Position numbers and translations under genes: made by a program. Below the pieces are notes generated by a model. That model searched no databases. It was not told the DNA's origin and worked only from the letters and a program-made list of their open reading frames with translations. A stretch of 64,000 bases of DNA from Darksidea phi (lineage: Eukaryota; Ascomycota; Dothideomycetes; Pleosporales; Lentitheciaceae), in the NCBI GenBank assembly GCA_030770425.1, contig JASJFT010000055.1:171965-235964 (forward strand). Reading direction: 5' to 3'. Below, piece after piece: positions 56,144 to 64,000 of the stretch. Positions within the stretch are counted from its first letter, which is position 1. Each line of letters opens with the position of its first letter.

Positions 56144-57512
56144 TCAGTCAGAATAGTTTTGCTTTTGCTGACTTGATCGTGTTCGTACCTTTTCATTTTC
56201 TTCTTCTTCCCCTTCTTCTTCCCCTTCTTCTTCCCCTTCTTCTCCAATATAATGCAAAAAAGATGCGGACGGCTCTATGTCGTGGAAATTTCGATTCGGA
56301 ACTCCAGGCCCGCATGCCAATCGTCTAGCTTCATCTGGACTCCTCCATTCTCCAATGGTTTCCGTGATTCCAGTGCCGTCGTCTCGAATGATAGGGCCGA
56401 ATATCGGCGGTGACCTGCTTCGTACTGTTGATATTGCCGAGGGTGATGGGTCTCTGAGCGATGATATTTCTCGAGGGATAGACATATTCTCTGTCGTCTC
56501 GGGAACACTTGGTGAGTTGCCGGCATTTGGACTGAGTGCTCGCGGGGTCGGTGTTCGGGCTCTACTGCGTGGCGTTGGAGGACTAGGTATATTCTCGGGG
56601 GAGATACTTGTGCGGCCTGGTAGAGGAGGTATTATGCGAGGACCTTGATATCCTTGTGCTGTAGGTCCTGGACTTGGTGAGGGGTTTAGGTCATCGAAGT
56701 CCGGTGATGTTGAGGCTGTGGATGACTGGCGCAGAATTCTGTGACTCTCTTTTCGAAGTGTTTTAGTCGTCGATCGCTCTATGGAACGTGTCTCTTGAAT
56801 TATGGGACGGATATTTTGAACGAGCGGTGCTTGATTGGAGCGCAAATTCGCCTTGAAATACTCGAACAGAAGTTGGTGAGCATCCCTCGTAGCCTTTCTC
56901 TGTTCTTTGAGCTGACGCTTCGTCCTACGCCTTTCTCATCGAGTCAGCAGGGTCCGAATTAGCTGTTTGGGTATATTACAGTGCATCCACCAGGTCTTGG
57001 GGTACCTCTTGTGACTTCTTGCTCAATTTATCGATCTTTCGGTGTAGGCATTCGACGGTATGAAGCGTGAGGAATAGCGTAATGGAAGACTTCGCGCTTT
57101 CGAGAGACATCTTCAACCCAGCTACTGATGTCCTCCCAAGGTACCATCGAAATCGATCCAGATAGCCGTGGAAGCTCGGAAGTTCGATAACATCTCCAAA
57201 GAATCTGCTCAATAGTTGTTGGAATCCTTGCTTTACCACTTCGCATTCTTGGAAGACCCCTGCGATATATCTTTCTCGCTGTTTTCTCTCCCGAGGCTTG
57301 GTTAGATATTTCAACCCTTTCTCCGAGGTATCACCAAACATCCGCAAACTTGCCGAGAAGTTGGATAGGTCGAGGCGAAACTGGTGAATTTGTTGTGGTG
57401 CGTATCGCACAGTACGAATGCAATGTCGTAGTTCAGAAGCCAACTTCAGAAAAGCATCGGACAATTGAATAACACCAGCAACCCCGCCACAGACAGCTAG
57501 TACCTCTGCCAT
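56144..57512 (-). CDS. NLR-type helical N-terminal domain protein with disordered, acidic-repeat tail
   Basis: Exons 57512-56980 and 56930-56144 give 439 residues. The intron GTAATA..AAAG (49 nt) joins LVDAL to RRTKRQLKEQ. The start MAEVLAVCGGVAGVIQLSDA, then FLKLASELRHCIRTVRYAPQ, resembles the helical domain found at the N-terminus of many fungal NLR/STAND and related proteins, but no NACHT or NB-ARC domain follows. After a coiled, basic stretch comes a Pro/Ser-rich part (PSPPTPRSRARTPTPRALSP) and a tail with four near-identical 4-residue units (GEEEGEEEGEEE) encoded by a CTTCTTCCC-type 12-bp repeat. Whether it acts as a stand-alone signalling partner is unknown. I chose 57512 because the upstream in-frame residues are not family-like. 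Confidence 0.68.
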
Positions 57513-58230
57513 GGCGTCGTGGAAGCGAAGGCAAGATTCGAAAGGGGCGGTCGTGTGGAGGATACCAGGCATCATATATATTACCAATAAAGCTGAGTGC
57601 CTTTCAGCTATCTGGCCATCAACAATTTCTAGACAAATCATTATTGCAGACATGTTGAGTGGGGTTGCAGCCTCTCTAGACCGGTGAGCCAAAAGCGGCG
57701 TTCGCCGGCGGGGTTCGCATGCGCAAAATATGTAAACCACTCCATTGGTTCAGCGCGAAAAATAAGAAAAATAGACATTCGTAGGTAGGGGCAAGAGGGA
57801 CCAAGCAATTGGTGATAACTTCAGTAAGGCGCAAAAGTGTTGCTGCACACAGCCTACCATATACTGTGCCGTACCATGACTCAAACGATGTTTGAGGCCA
57901 GCATGATGAAGCTGAGTGTAATAGTGACGAGTTGTTTGGAGGGCTGTATCGAAGGAGCTTTCACCATACCACTTGACTTCTCTCTTTCTTTCCATATCAT
58001 TGATCTCGTATACGGACTACTGGTCTTGCTACATCACAGATGTTGGAAGGCACGGCGTCGGCTCCTTGGTATACGCAAGGGCATCTAATCAATAACAAGT
58101 CTGCCTTGCACTGTCTTCTCTACAAGCTATTGGTGGGAGTTGATTTTTCGCTCTAACGGTATGACCTCGTGCCACCCGACGTGTCAATACCTGTACGCCG
58201 CTATCGAAGCTAAGCTATCGAGTTTACTAC
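57513..58230. other. Intergenic stretch, promoter of the NLR-type gene
   Basis: No gene recognised; short frames only. Confidence 0.4.
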
Positions 58231-58239
58231 CTTCAGAAG

Positions 58240-58400
58240 CTAAAAGGGCGCATGAACGACTCGCTCCTGCCCTAAACTTGCGCTAGAGGCGCTCAATTTT
58301 TGGGTGTGGATGAAGAGATGTTGGCGTTGGGCGTTGGTGTTTCTGAAGGGAAAGGCAGGCGAAGAAGCAGCCGCCAAGAGGTTTGAAGCACAGATTAGAT
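58240..58400 (+). repeat. Dispersed repeat C with transposon-like peptide fragment (copy 2, inverted)
   Basis: Plus-strand reading WMKRCWRWALVFLKGKAG then EEAAAKRFEAQIR matches the reverse-strand reading of 54932-55105. Upstream, CTCCTGCCCTAAACTTGCGC is also shared in diverged form. A stop follows shortly after (..SRSGAV*). Confidence 0.55.
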
Positions 58401-58752
58401 CTAGAGAGGCCCGGGGGACCGCTACACTCCGGCGTTGCGTTTGGTCTAGGAGCGGCGCGGTATAGGCTACTAGCCGTCGAGATACTTGCGTGTGCAGCGC
58501 CGGGAAGGGATAGGGGGTAGTGGCCTAAGAGGAGGTCGACTTGCGTATAGAGGTTTTGCGGCGTATACGCGACCCTGTTAAGAAGGAGATCCTGGATCCG
58601 GAGCCATTTATTGGGGGAATAGCTAGCCTGGATCCTGTCGGTTCTGTAGTCTTTAAAGGACGTGTGGCCGTGCTTCCCCTGCTGCCGGCCCTGTTGCTCA
58701 AGAAGCCTCGTACGGCGGCCTCGGCCAGGGGACCTCTAGGGCTTCGGCTAGG

Positions 58753-59096
58753 CTTTCGGCCTCGCCTTTGCCTACCCCTACCCCGCACCCGGCCCTACTT
58801 AAAGGGGGGGCCGGCCGGGGGACGCGCCTTCCACTCTCGCTGCTTCGCCGCGTAACTCCGCGCCGTGTTCGCCGGCTGTTCGTCCTTCTTAGCCTGGAGG
58901 CTCGTCCGAGGCCGTGTACGAGTCATCGGCGGCCATCTCGGTCGATCGGGGCCTTCTACGTGGTGTTTTTCTGGGCTGACTTATCAGATGCACTTATCAG
59001 GCGCCGCGCACACGATTTTTACGGGCCGCGTTTTGCGGGAGATCAGTCGTCACGTGGTCTAAGCGAATTACGAGTCAGCCAGGTGGATAAAATCCC
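58753..59096 (+). repeat. Dispersed repeat D, copy 2 (less mutated)
   Basis: Colinear with 49632-49965. It keeps TG dinucleotides. The centre contains CTGACTTATCAGATGCACTT and GCCGCGCACACG, which are absent or replaced in the other copy, so one copy carries an internal indel. Confidence 0.8.
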
Positions 59097-59559
59097 CATG
59101 GGGTTCTTCCAGACCTCACGAGGGAAAATCCCGACTATTCGGTCGGCAAACACCCTAACCGGCATCGTCGTCCGATTTTGTGGCGGGACGTGCCACTCAG
59201 CCGAGGCTTTTGCCAAGTTTCAACCGACAGCCACGGGCAGGTTTTAATATGGGTTTTTGTTGGCCAGGATGATTATTGCTCGTTTGCCAAACTGGGAGTA
59301 TTCCTTGGATCAACACAAAACACAGATTTGCACAGTTCACGTCGAGAAGGTATTAGTGAATATTCGCACCGCAACATGACATATTCTCTCCTCAAGCCAT
59401 TAGACCTCCCCAGACAAGATACATACACAAATCCAAGATCAAACAAAGAAGCCAACGCAACAGCACTTCGAAAGCTAGCACAGCACCCTAGTTCTCAGCC
59501 GGGCAAGGCCCGGCCTCGGGGTACAGCCGAGGGTGACGGCCGTCCGCAGGCGGAACTCC
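59097..59559. other. Gap holding a duplicated 3' end of the neighbouring secreted-protein gene
   Basis: At 59490-59560 the reverse strand reads GVPPADGRHPRLYPEAG then PCPAEN and a stop, a diverged copy of the last residues of the next gene (GVPWLYPTPKPCPAKN). The rest has no gene signal. Confidence 0.6.
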
Positions 59560-59988
59560 TTAGTTCTTGGCCGGGCAGGGCTTGGGAGTAGGGTACAGCC
59601 AGGGGACGCCGTCGCAGGCGGCACTGCAGCGGTAGTTTTTTATTTCATCGAGGTTGCAGTTCCGCAGCAGCAGAGCCTTATCGGCCGTGGTCCAAAACTC
59701 GCTGCTGCAGGGCAGCGCGTACTTGTAAGTCGAGTCCTCGAGCAGGGCCGGGTCGTTGCGGCAGCAGGCCTCGCGCCCCTCGCCCCAAACGTAGCTCCAG
59801 CCCGTCGTGCAGCAGCGGCCGTTCTTGGCGTCGGCTGGCGTGACGATCAGCTGGCCGGCGATGTTGCTGCCGAAGTTAGGGCACGTGTAGGTGGTCTGGC
59901 GGGCTGCGAGGGTGGCGTCCTCGGCAATGGGCGAGGAGGAGACGGTGGCGGCGGCAAGGAGGCCGGCGAGGAGGTTGAGGGCGAACAT
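59560..59988 (-). CDS. Small secreted cysteine-rich protein
   Basis: A single exon of 142 residues. Signal peptide MFALNLLAGLLAAATVSSS, then a short propeptide with a possible processing site (LAARQ, residues 27-31), then a mature part with ten cysteines: TYTCPN, GRCCTT, EACCRN, LPCSS, RNCNL, YRCSAACDG, KPCPAKN. The even number and the CC pairs suggest five disulphides. Small, secreted and Cys-rich are the usual marks of effector-like or hydrophobin-like proteins, but the spacing does not fit hydrophobins. No homologue recognised. Its GC-rich codon use (third positions mostly G or C) stands out from the TA-rich repeats around it. A TATA-like TTTATATATGAA lies upstream at about 60110. Confidence 0.75.
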   Translation of the reverse strand: MFALNLLAGLLAAATVSSSPIAEDATLAARQTTYTCPNFGSNIAGQLIVTPADAKNGRCCTTGWSYVWGEGREACCRNDPALLEDSTYKYALPCSSEFWTTADKALLLRNCNLDEIKNYRCSAACDGVPWLYPTPKPCPAKN

Positions 59989-61587
59989 GTTTGTGTTGGT
60001 GATGTTTGGGTGGAAACGTGAATAAGTATAGTTGGTTGTAGTGGAAAGTGTGTTATAAACAGTTGGAATTGTGAACTGTGTCCAGTCAACTCGAGGACAG
60101 TTCCCTCCCTTTATATATGAATTTCATCACCGCACAAACCCCCTTTTCATTCTCCGATATACCAGTTGCCTCATCAGCTCAGTTTACACTACATACTACC
60201 TACACCCCAACTTTACAATATTAATATGTTGATTTGGAATCGCGGAGGAGCGACCGGATGAACTGCTCAATGCAGAACCCAAAGCCGAGGTTGCACGGGG
60301 TATACCATACATAGCATACCAGTTCTACCGTTAATCCACCAGTCACTGGGCTCTGACATACTCTGGGGAAGGCTACCACTGTACTGTGATGTAACTGCCA
60401 TGAGCAAAAACTGCTGTAGTCGGGGTGGTAAACGCTCTGCCATATTCAGATCTACGCAACGCGCCTTCCGTTTCGACTTTACAAACACAAGCGGTATCCA
60501 TACGCCTGCCACTTAATCATACCAAATACATCACTGCTTCCTATCGCATTTTTGGTGTTAAAGCGACTGTCACTCTTGTGCGGTTGATAGCTCTGAAAAG
60601 TAGTGTGCTTTATCTTAACTCCCCGCCGCTAGAAACCAGCCAGCCCGCACTAGCCACAGCAGCTATAGCCAGCGCAAAGTGTGGAGGGCAGCCCATGCAT
60701 GCAGGGTAGGACCAGAACCCAAAGAAGCTAAGAGACCGCACTAGCCGGCCGATCCATGCGCCATAGATACCCGAGCACGCCACTGCAGCCTTGTTATTTA
60801 GCCCGATCAAGGATGAGGGCAAAAAACGGACATTTGCCCCTATCAAGGATGAGACAATTGTTCCGTAGTGATGGATGATGGCTGCTGAGTCTGAACGCGA
60901 ACCCACAATTGTTGATGCTGTTGCAACATACGAGAAGGATGGCGTAAAACGGATACTTAAACTCTGGAAGAGGTTTCTTTCTCCATTCAAGATCTGCATC
61001 TGAGGGAACTAGCGCTGTCAGGTTCGCAGTCAATCTACCTGAAGGGGCGCGAACGACAGAGCTATTCCAATTTAAGCGCCAGAAAGAGAGCGATGCGTAG
61101 GCTTCTACCTCTTTGCTGCAGCGACCCTAGTCATCCCGATGCTAATCAGTAGCAGGAAAGACATCACTCTCAAGGAAGAGACCGAACCAAGGGGACGATT
61201 CACGGTCCAACAGCCAGCTATGCAGCTGTCAGATAGCGTTTTGGTGTTGTTTTGAGTGATCAAGTTGTAGATGATAATAATCATCGATTTCCAATCCTTT
61301 AGATATTCTCAACTCATGGAACTACGGCGCCAAGGAGCGCCTGAACGACCACGTCTAATGTAGAAGTTGGTGATGCTTTTAATGTCATGCTCCACCACAC
61401 TTGCCAACACTGTCTGTATCCCAGCGTATTAGCTTTCACTTTTCACGAGCTTGTAACCTTGGATGAGATTGAAGTTGAGTATCGTAAAAACACCCATTCA
61501 TTAAGCACCACTTTGCTACAGTACATTCCACTAAGGGAAACCCATCCACGCGCGAGTTGAACTGATCAAAAGCTACTACCCCCCGCC
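59989..61587. other. Intergenic stretch with two array-like units
   Basis: No gene recognised. At about 60809-60868 two copies of ATCAAGGATGAG occur, reverse complement of the tandem-array unit at 50.5 kb. The left end holds the promoter of the Cys-rich gene, the right end the 3' part of the F-box gene. Confidence 0.4.
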
Positions 61588-62622
61588 CTACTCATCATCC
61601 TCACATAGCCACAGTTTAGGACCCATTTCCATCGATGGAGGATATGGCCTAACGCGACATTCCCCAAGATGCTCTAAAAACGTATCTTTAGTGTAAAGCG
61701 TGTAACGCTGGTATAGCCCCTCTCCGGCCACACAAGCTGAGCAGAATACACCTTGCTCCGTTAAGTCCGGCCAAGGTGCAACCACAACAGCCATGTGAAT
61801 CCGCAACCTGGAATAGAGTGGATCACGTACCACAGTAAGAGGCGCTCGATCCGGATCCCTCTCAGTTGCATCGTGTTCGCGGAGAAATCGCTCTCTTATA
61901 TGGGGTGGTGTATCCGAGATTCCCCAAGGGAATTCCGGATTATACCATGGACTCCACCCTAGCCTCTCAATCAAATCTTCTGAGGGGCAGTCATACATTA
62001 TATGGCGCCCCTCCATCTTGAACTTATTCATGCCATTCGTAAAGGTGCCTAGCAGTGGACGAAAACTGGGCCGAGCGGCGACGTGTTCGGGTCGAAGCCG
62101 GAATAGCTCAACTAGTTCTTCTTCCGAATGCGGTATAGCAAAATTAAATCCGGAGATCTCGTATGTTATACAGTAAAAGCAAGCTCGTAGGCAGGTTGGT
62201 AAGTAGATGCATTGCGCCAGCCTTCCGCACCCGTCACATTCCCTCTGGTAGAGCTTTTGGCAGAGCTGTTTCGCTGCAATATGTGTAGAGACCTGCAATG
62301 CCATTATTCCCTTCACCGTGTTTGGCGCGATGCGGAGAGCTGTATGTAATGGCGGAATTGTGTTAACGAAATAGCTCGAGTACCGGTTGCAGAGCCGAAA
62401 TCGCATCAGATCGATGATTGAAAGATTTTCAAGAATGTCGAGGAGTAGTTCAACCGGAAGAACAGTAAGCGCCCCGAGCTCTCTAAGATGTGAGGCTGAG
62501 TCATTAATCGAGAAGATGGGCGCCATGCGGTCGAGGAGTCGATCCAGATAGAAATATTGCTTGCCGATATCGGCATGCGTGTAGGTGACGCTCTCAATAT
62601 TGAGATCGGTTGGAAGCGCCAT
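61588..62622 (-). CDS. F-box protein
   Basis: A single exon; start MALPTDLNIESV at 62622 gives 344 residues (an upstream in-frame ATG at 62781 would add 53 residues without family character). F-box: LTVLPVELLLDILENLSIID then LMRFRLCNRYSSYFVNTI (residues about 53-95). A cysteine cluster follows: QRECDGCGRLAQCIYLPTCL then RACFYCIT, which may bind zinc. The C-terminal half contains GVFCSACVAGEG and DTFLEHLGECRV. It belongs to the expanded lineage-specific F-box group; substrate unknown. It differs from the F-box protein at 29-31 kb. Confidence 0.78.
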   Translation of the reverse strand: MALPTDLNIESVTYTHADIGKQYFYLDRLLDRMAPIFSINDSASHLRELGALTVLPVELLLDILENLSIIDLMRFRLCNRYSSYFVNTIPPLHTALRIAPNTVKGIMALQVSTHIAAKQLCQKLYQRECDGCGRLAQCIYLPTCLRACFYCITYEISGFNFAIPHSEEELVELFRLRPEHVAARPSFRPLLGTFTNGMNKFKMEGRHIMYDCPSEDLIERLGWSPWYNPEFPWGISDTPPHIRERFLREHDATERDPDRAPLTVVRDPLYSRLRIHMAVVVAPWPDLTEQGVFCSACVAGEGLYQRYTLYTKDTFLEHLGECRVRPYPPSMEMGPKLWLCEDDE

Positions 62623-63487
62623 TGTAGGATATCGTAGAAGAAGTCGTTGTCTTGGCACTGCGTTCGGCGGTGGGTTGTGGACAAGTAACCAGCAGAAGCT
62701 GGATTGTATTCCGACTGTTAGGTGGTGAAAGATACTTGAGCAAGGGAGACTGATCACTGTCTGATTCGATTCGATTAGCATAGACAGCTTTTATGTACAG
62801 TACTTATACTCGCTTTTGGTCATCCTACTAAGAGTCATCCTTGAACTATGGTTGTTGAACATTGGTAGCTAGCCAAAGTCATACATGAATCATGAGCAGG
62901 CTCTTGAGCCACACACGCGAAAAACGTTACTCTCTCACTGCAGAAGCAGTTGACGCGGTCGCTAGGTAGTGAAAACTGGGCTAATTAGATGCAAGAGAAC
63001 GATAGAAGAAAGCTTTTTGTATCATTCACCGATGTCATTGGGCGTTAAAATTTTCGTGTTGATGTTGCCTAGGCTGAACCGTGGGACCTTGCTGTACTAG
63101 TTCCCCATGAATTATTGTTGAGCTACTGGAACCTCGGTTCCTGGATACAGTGGCTCCGTGTCGCTCTCCACCCGCCGAGCCTCCCACACATCTCGCACAG
63201 AACTGACCTGCAAATCTTGACGCCATTCATCATCGTCAACGCTCCGGCTGCGAACAAAGGCCTTCAAGTATCTTGGAGACATTATCATCTTAAAAGCCTC
63301 GCAGGGCGGGCTAATGCCTGAGCCAACAGTCGTGCAAACATACAGAACTCCGTACATTTCCTCTGCCATCACTTGGCGCGTGCTGAGTTGTGCAAGTGGT
63401 CGTGACGTTTTTCGAGACTTTCCTTATTGTGGGGGCTTCGGCTTATGGCAACTGGCACTCGTGAGGGTGGATGTTATCTCATAAATC
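62623..63487. other. Intergenic stretch, no gene called
   Basis: A reverse-strand frame of 86 codons (63372-63112) is open but resembles nothing; it could be an exon of a gene continuing elsewhere. Confidence 0.3.
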
Positions 63488-63593
63488 AGACGCTCCGCGA
63501 ATTACGAGTTTTAGCCAATTAGAATATAAGATTTTTTTCTAGCCAATAGGAGCGGGGTTACATAAGTAGGCTAAGAACATTCGCGGAGCGTCT
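63488..63593. mobile_element. Short inverted-repeat element (MITE-like), 106 bp
   Basis: Perfect 15-bp terminal inverted repeats, AGACGCTCCGCGAAT at 63488-63502 and ATTCGCGGAGCGTCT at 63579-63593. Inside is an imperfect duplication (TTAGCCAATTAGAA and CTAGCCAATAGGAG). No clear target duplication is visible. The left end continues GCGAATTACGAGT, a 13-bp match to the tail of both repeat D copies. Confidence 0.65.
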
Positions 63594-64000
63594 AAGAAAA
63601 ATTAACGTTAGTTCTAGTTTGTATAAGTTTGCGTTACGAGCGGGGTCAGCTACTATACCTATTTATCTATTATATAATACTACGACTAGCTATTATTACA
63701 GTACCGGATTACTTTAGTAGCGTAGGTATTTCTCTATCTAATAATATATATTTATACGCTCTAATATCCCTCCCCTAGGAGCTTAGGCTACTACCCGGCG
63801 TGACGTCACGTTGTTGTTGTTGTTGTTGTATTGATTTACGTCCTATAGAATTAGCCGGTACCTTAATCTACAAAAACCTCCTATAGGGTATAAGGGACGC
63901 GCCTCTCTCTATAAGGGGGAGATGTTTCGTACGTACGCTACTTCTATTTAAGTATCTTAACTCTCCTAGACTCCTCTATACGAGTAAAGTAAGAAAGATT
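63594..64000. other. AT-rich, RIP-like stretch at the right edge
   Basis: TA-rich sequence with a (GTT)n run at about 63811-63828. No gene seen. Confidence 0.45.

Noticed and set aside
59501..59733. GC-rich plus-strand frames (137-162 codons) over the Cys-rich gene
   Set aside because: Antisense shadows of the 142-residue secreted protein, whose signal peptide and cysteine pattern identify the coding strand.
63112..63372. 86-codon minus-strand frame
   Set aside because: Composition is protein-like but there is no domain, no neighbouring exon and the window ends soon after.
1..64000. CRISPR arrays, bacterial operons, riboswitches, rRNA
   Set aside because: The window is eukaryotic; no direct-repeat/spacer arrays, ribosomal RNA or bacterial features are present.

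Overview
This is nuclear DNA of a filamentous ascomycete (Pezizomycotina; a Dothideomycete would fit, but the class cannot be fixed from the window alone). The evidence is short spliceosomal introns (about 40-100 nt, GT..AG, often with a CTAAC/CTGAT-like branch site), HET-domain genes, a BYS1-type secreted protein, berberine-bridge-type oxidase and 6-methylsalicylate-decarboxylase-type genes, and repeat copies that differ by C-to-T and G-to-A changes at CpA/TpG, the signature of repeat-induced point mutation (RIP). Most genes here are multi-exon, so the exon joins given below are my own reading of frame and splice signals.

Layout. 0-3 kb: a divergent pair (amidohydrolase, running off the left edge, and a secreted FAD-linked oxidase) that looks like the border of a polyketide or patulin/yanuthone-like gene cluster. 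3.3-6.2 kb: decaying material: a broken HeLo/pseudokinase-type gene, a tiny GRF zinc-finger gene and a frame-broken collagen-like stretch. 7.8-41 kb: a dense housekeeping block: PDAT/Lro1, Naa30, the ER J-protein Scj1 with an HDEL tail, mitochondrial uS17m, Cdc7 kinase, condensin subunit Cnd1, an unnamed membrane protein, a BYS1-like secreted protein, an MFS pump, an F-box protein, a secreted cupin, an acidic disordered protein, alpha-COP and a RapZ-C-like protein. Several are head-to-head pairs with short shared promoters (Lro1/Naa30, Scj1/uS17m, Cdc7/Cnd1).

42-64 kb: an accessory region. It starts with an intron-bearing tRNA-Ala(AGC) and then holds dispersed RIP-marked repeats, a HET gene, a 429-bp almost fully palindromic element flanked by TA, a broken HET gene, and a long gene that appears to fuse a Sac7-type RhoGAP domain to a WxCxCG/transmembrane module otherwise seen as a separate fungal protein family. 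It continues with more repeats, a polytopic glycoprotein gene, a gene with an NLR-type helical N-terminus, a small 10-cysteine secreted protein, an F-box gene and a short inverted-repeat (MITE-like) element.

The most unusual single items are the RhoGAP fusion gene, the palindromic TA-flanked element, the paired repeats that record RIP base by base, and the RapZ-like protein.
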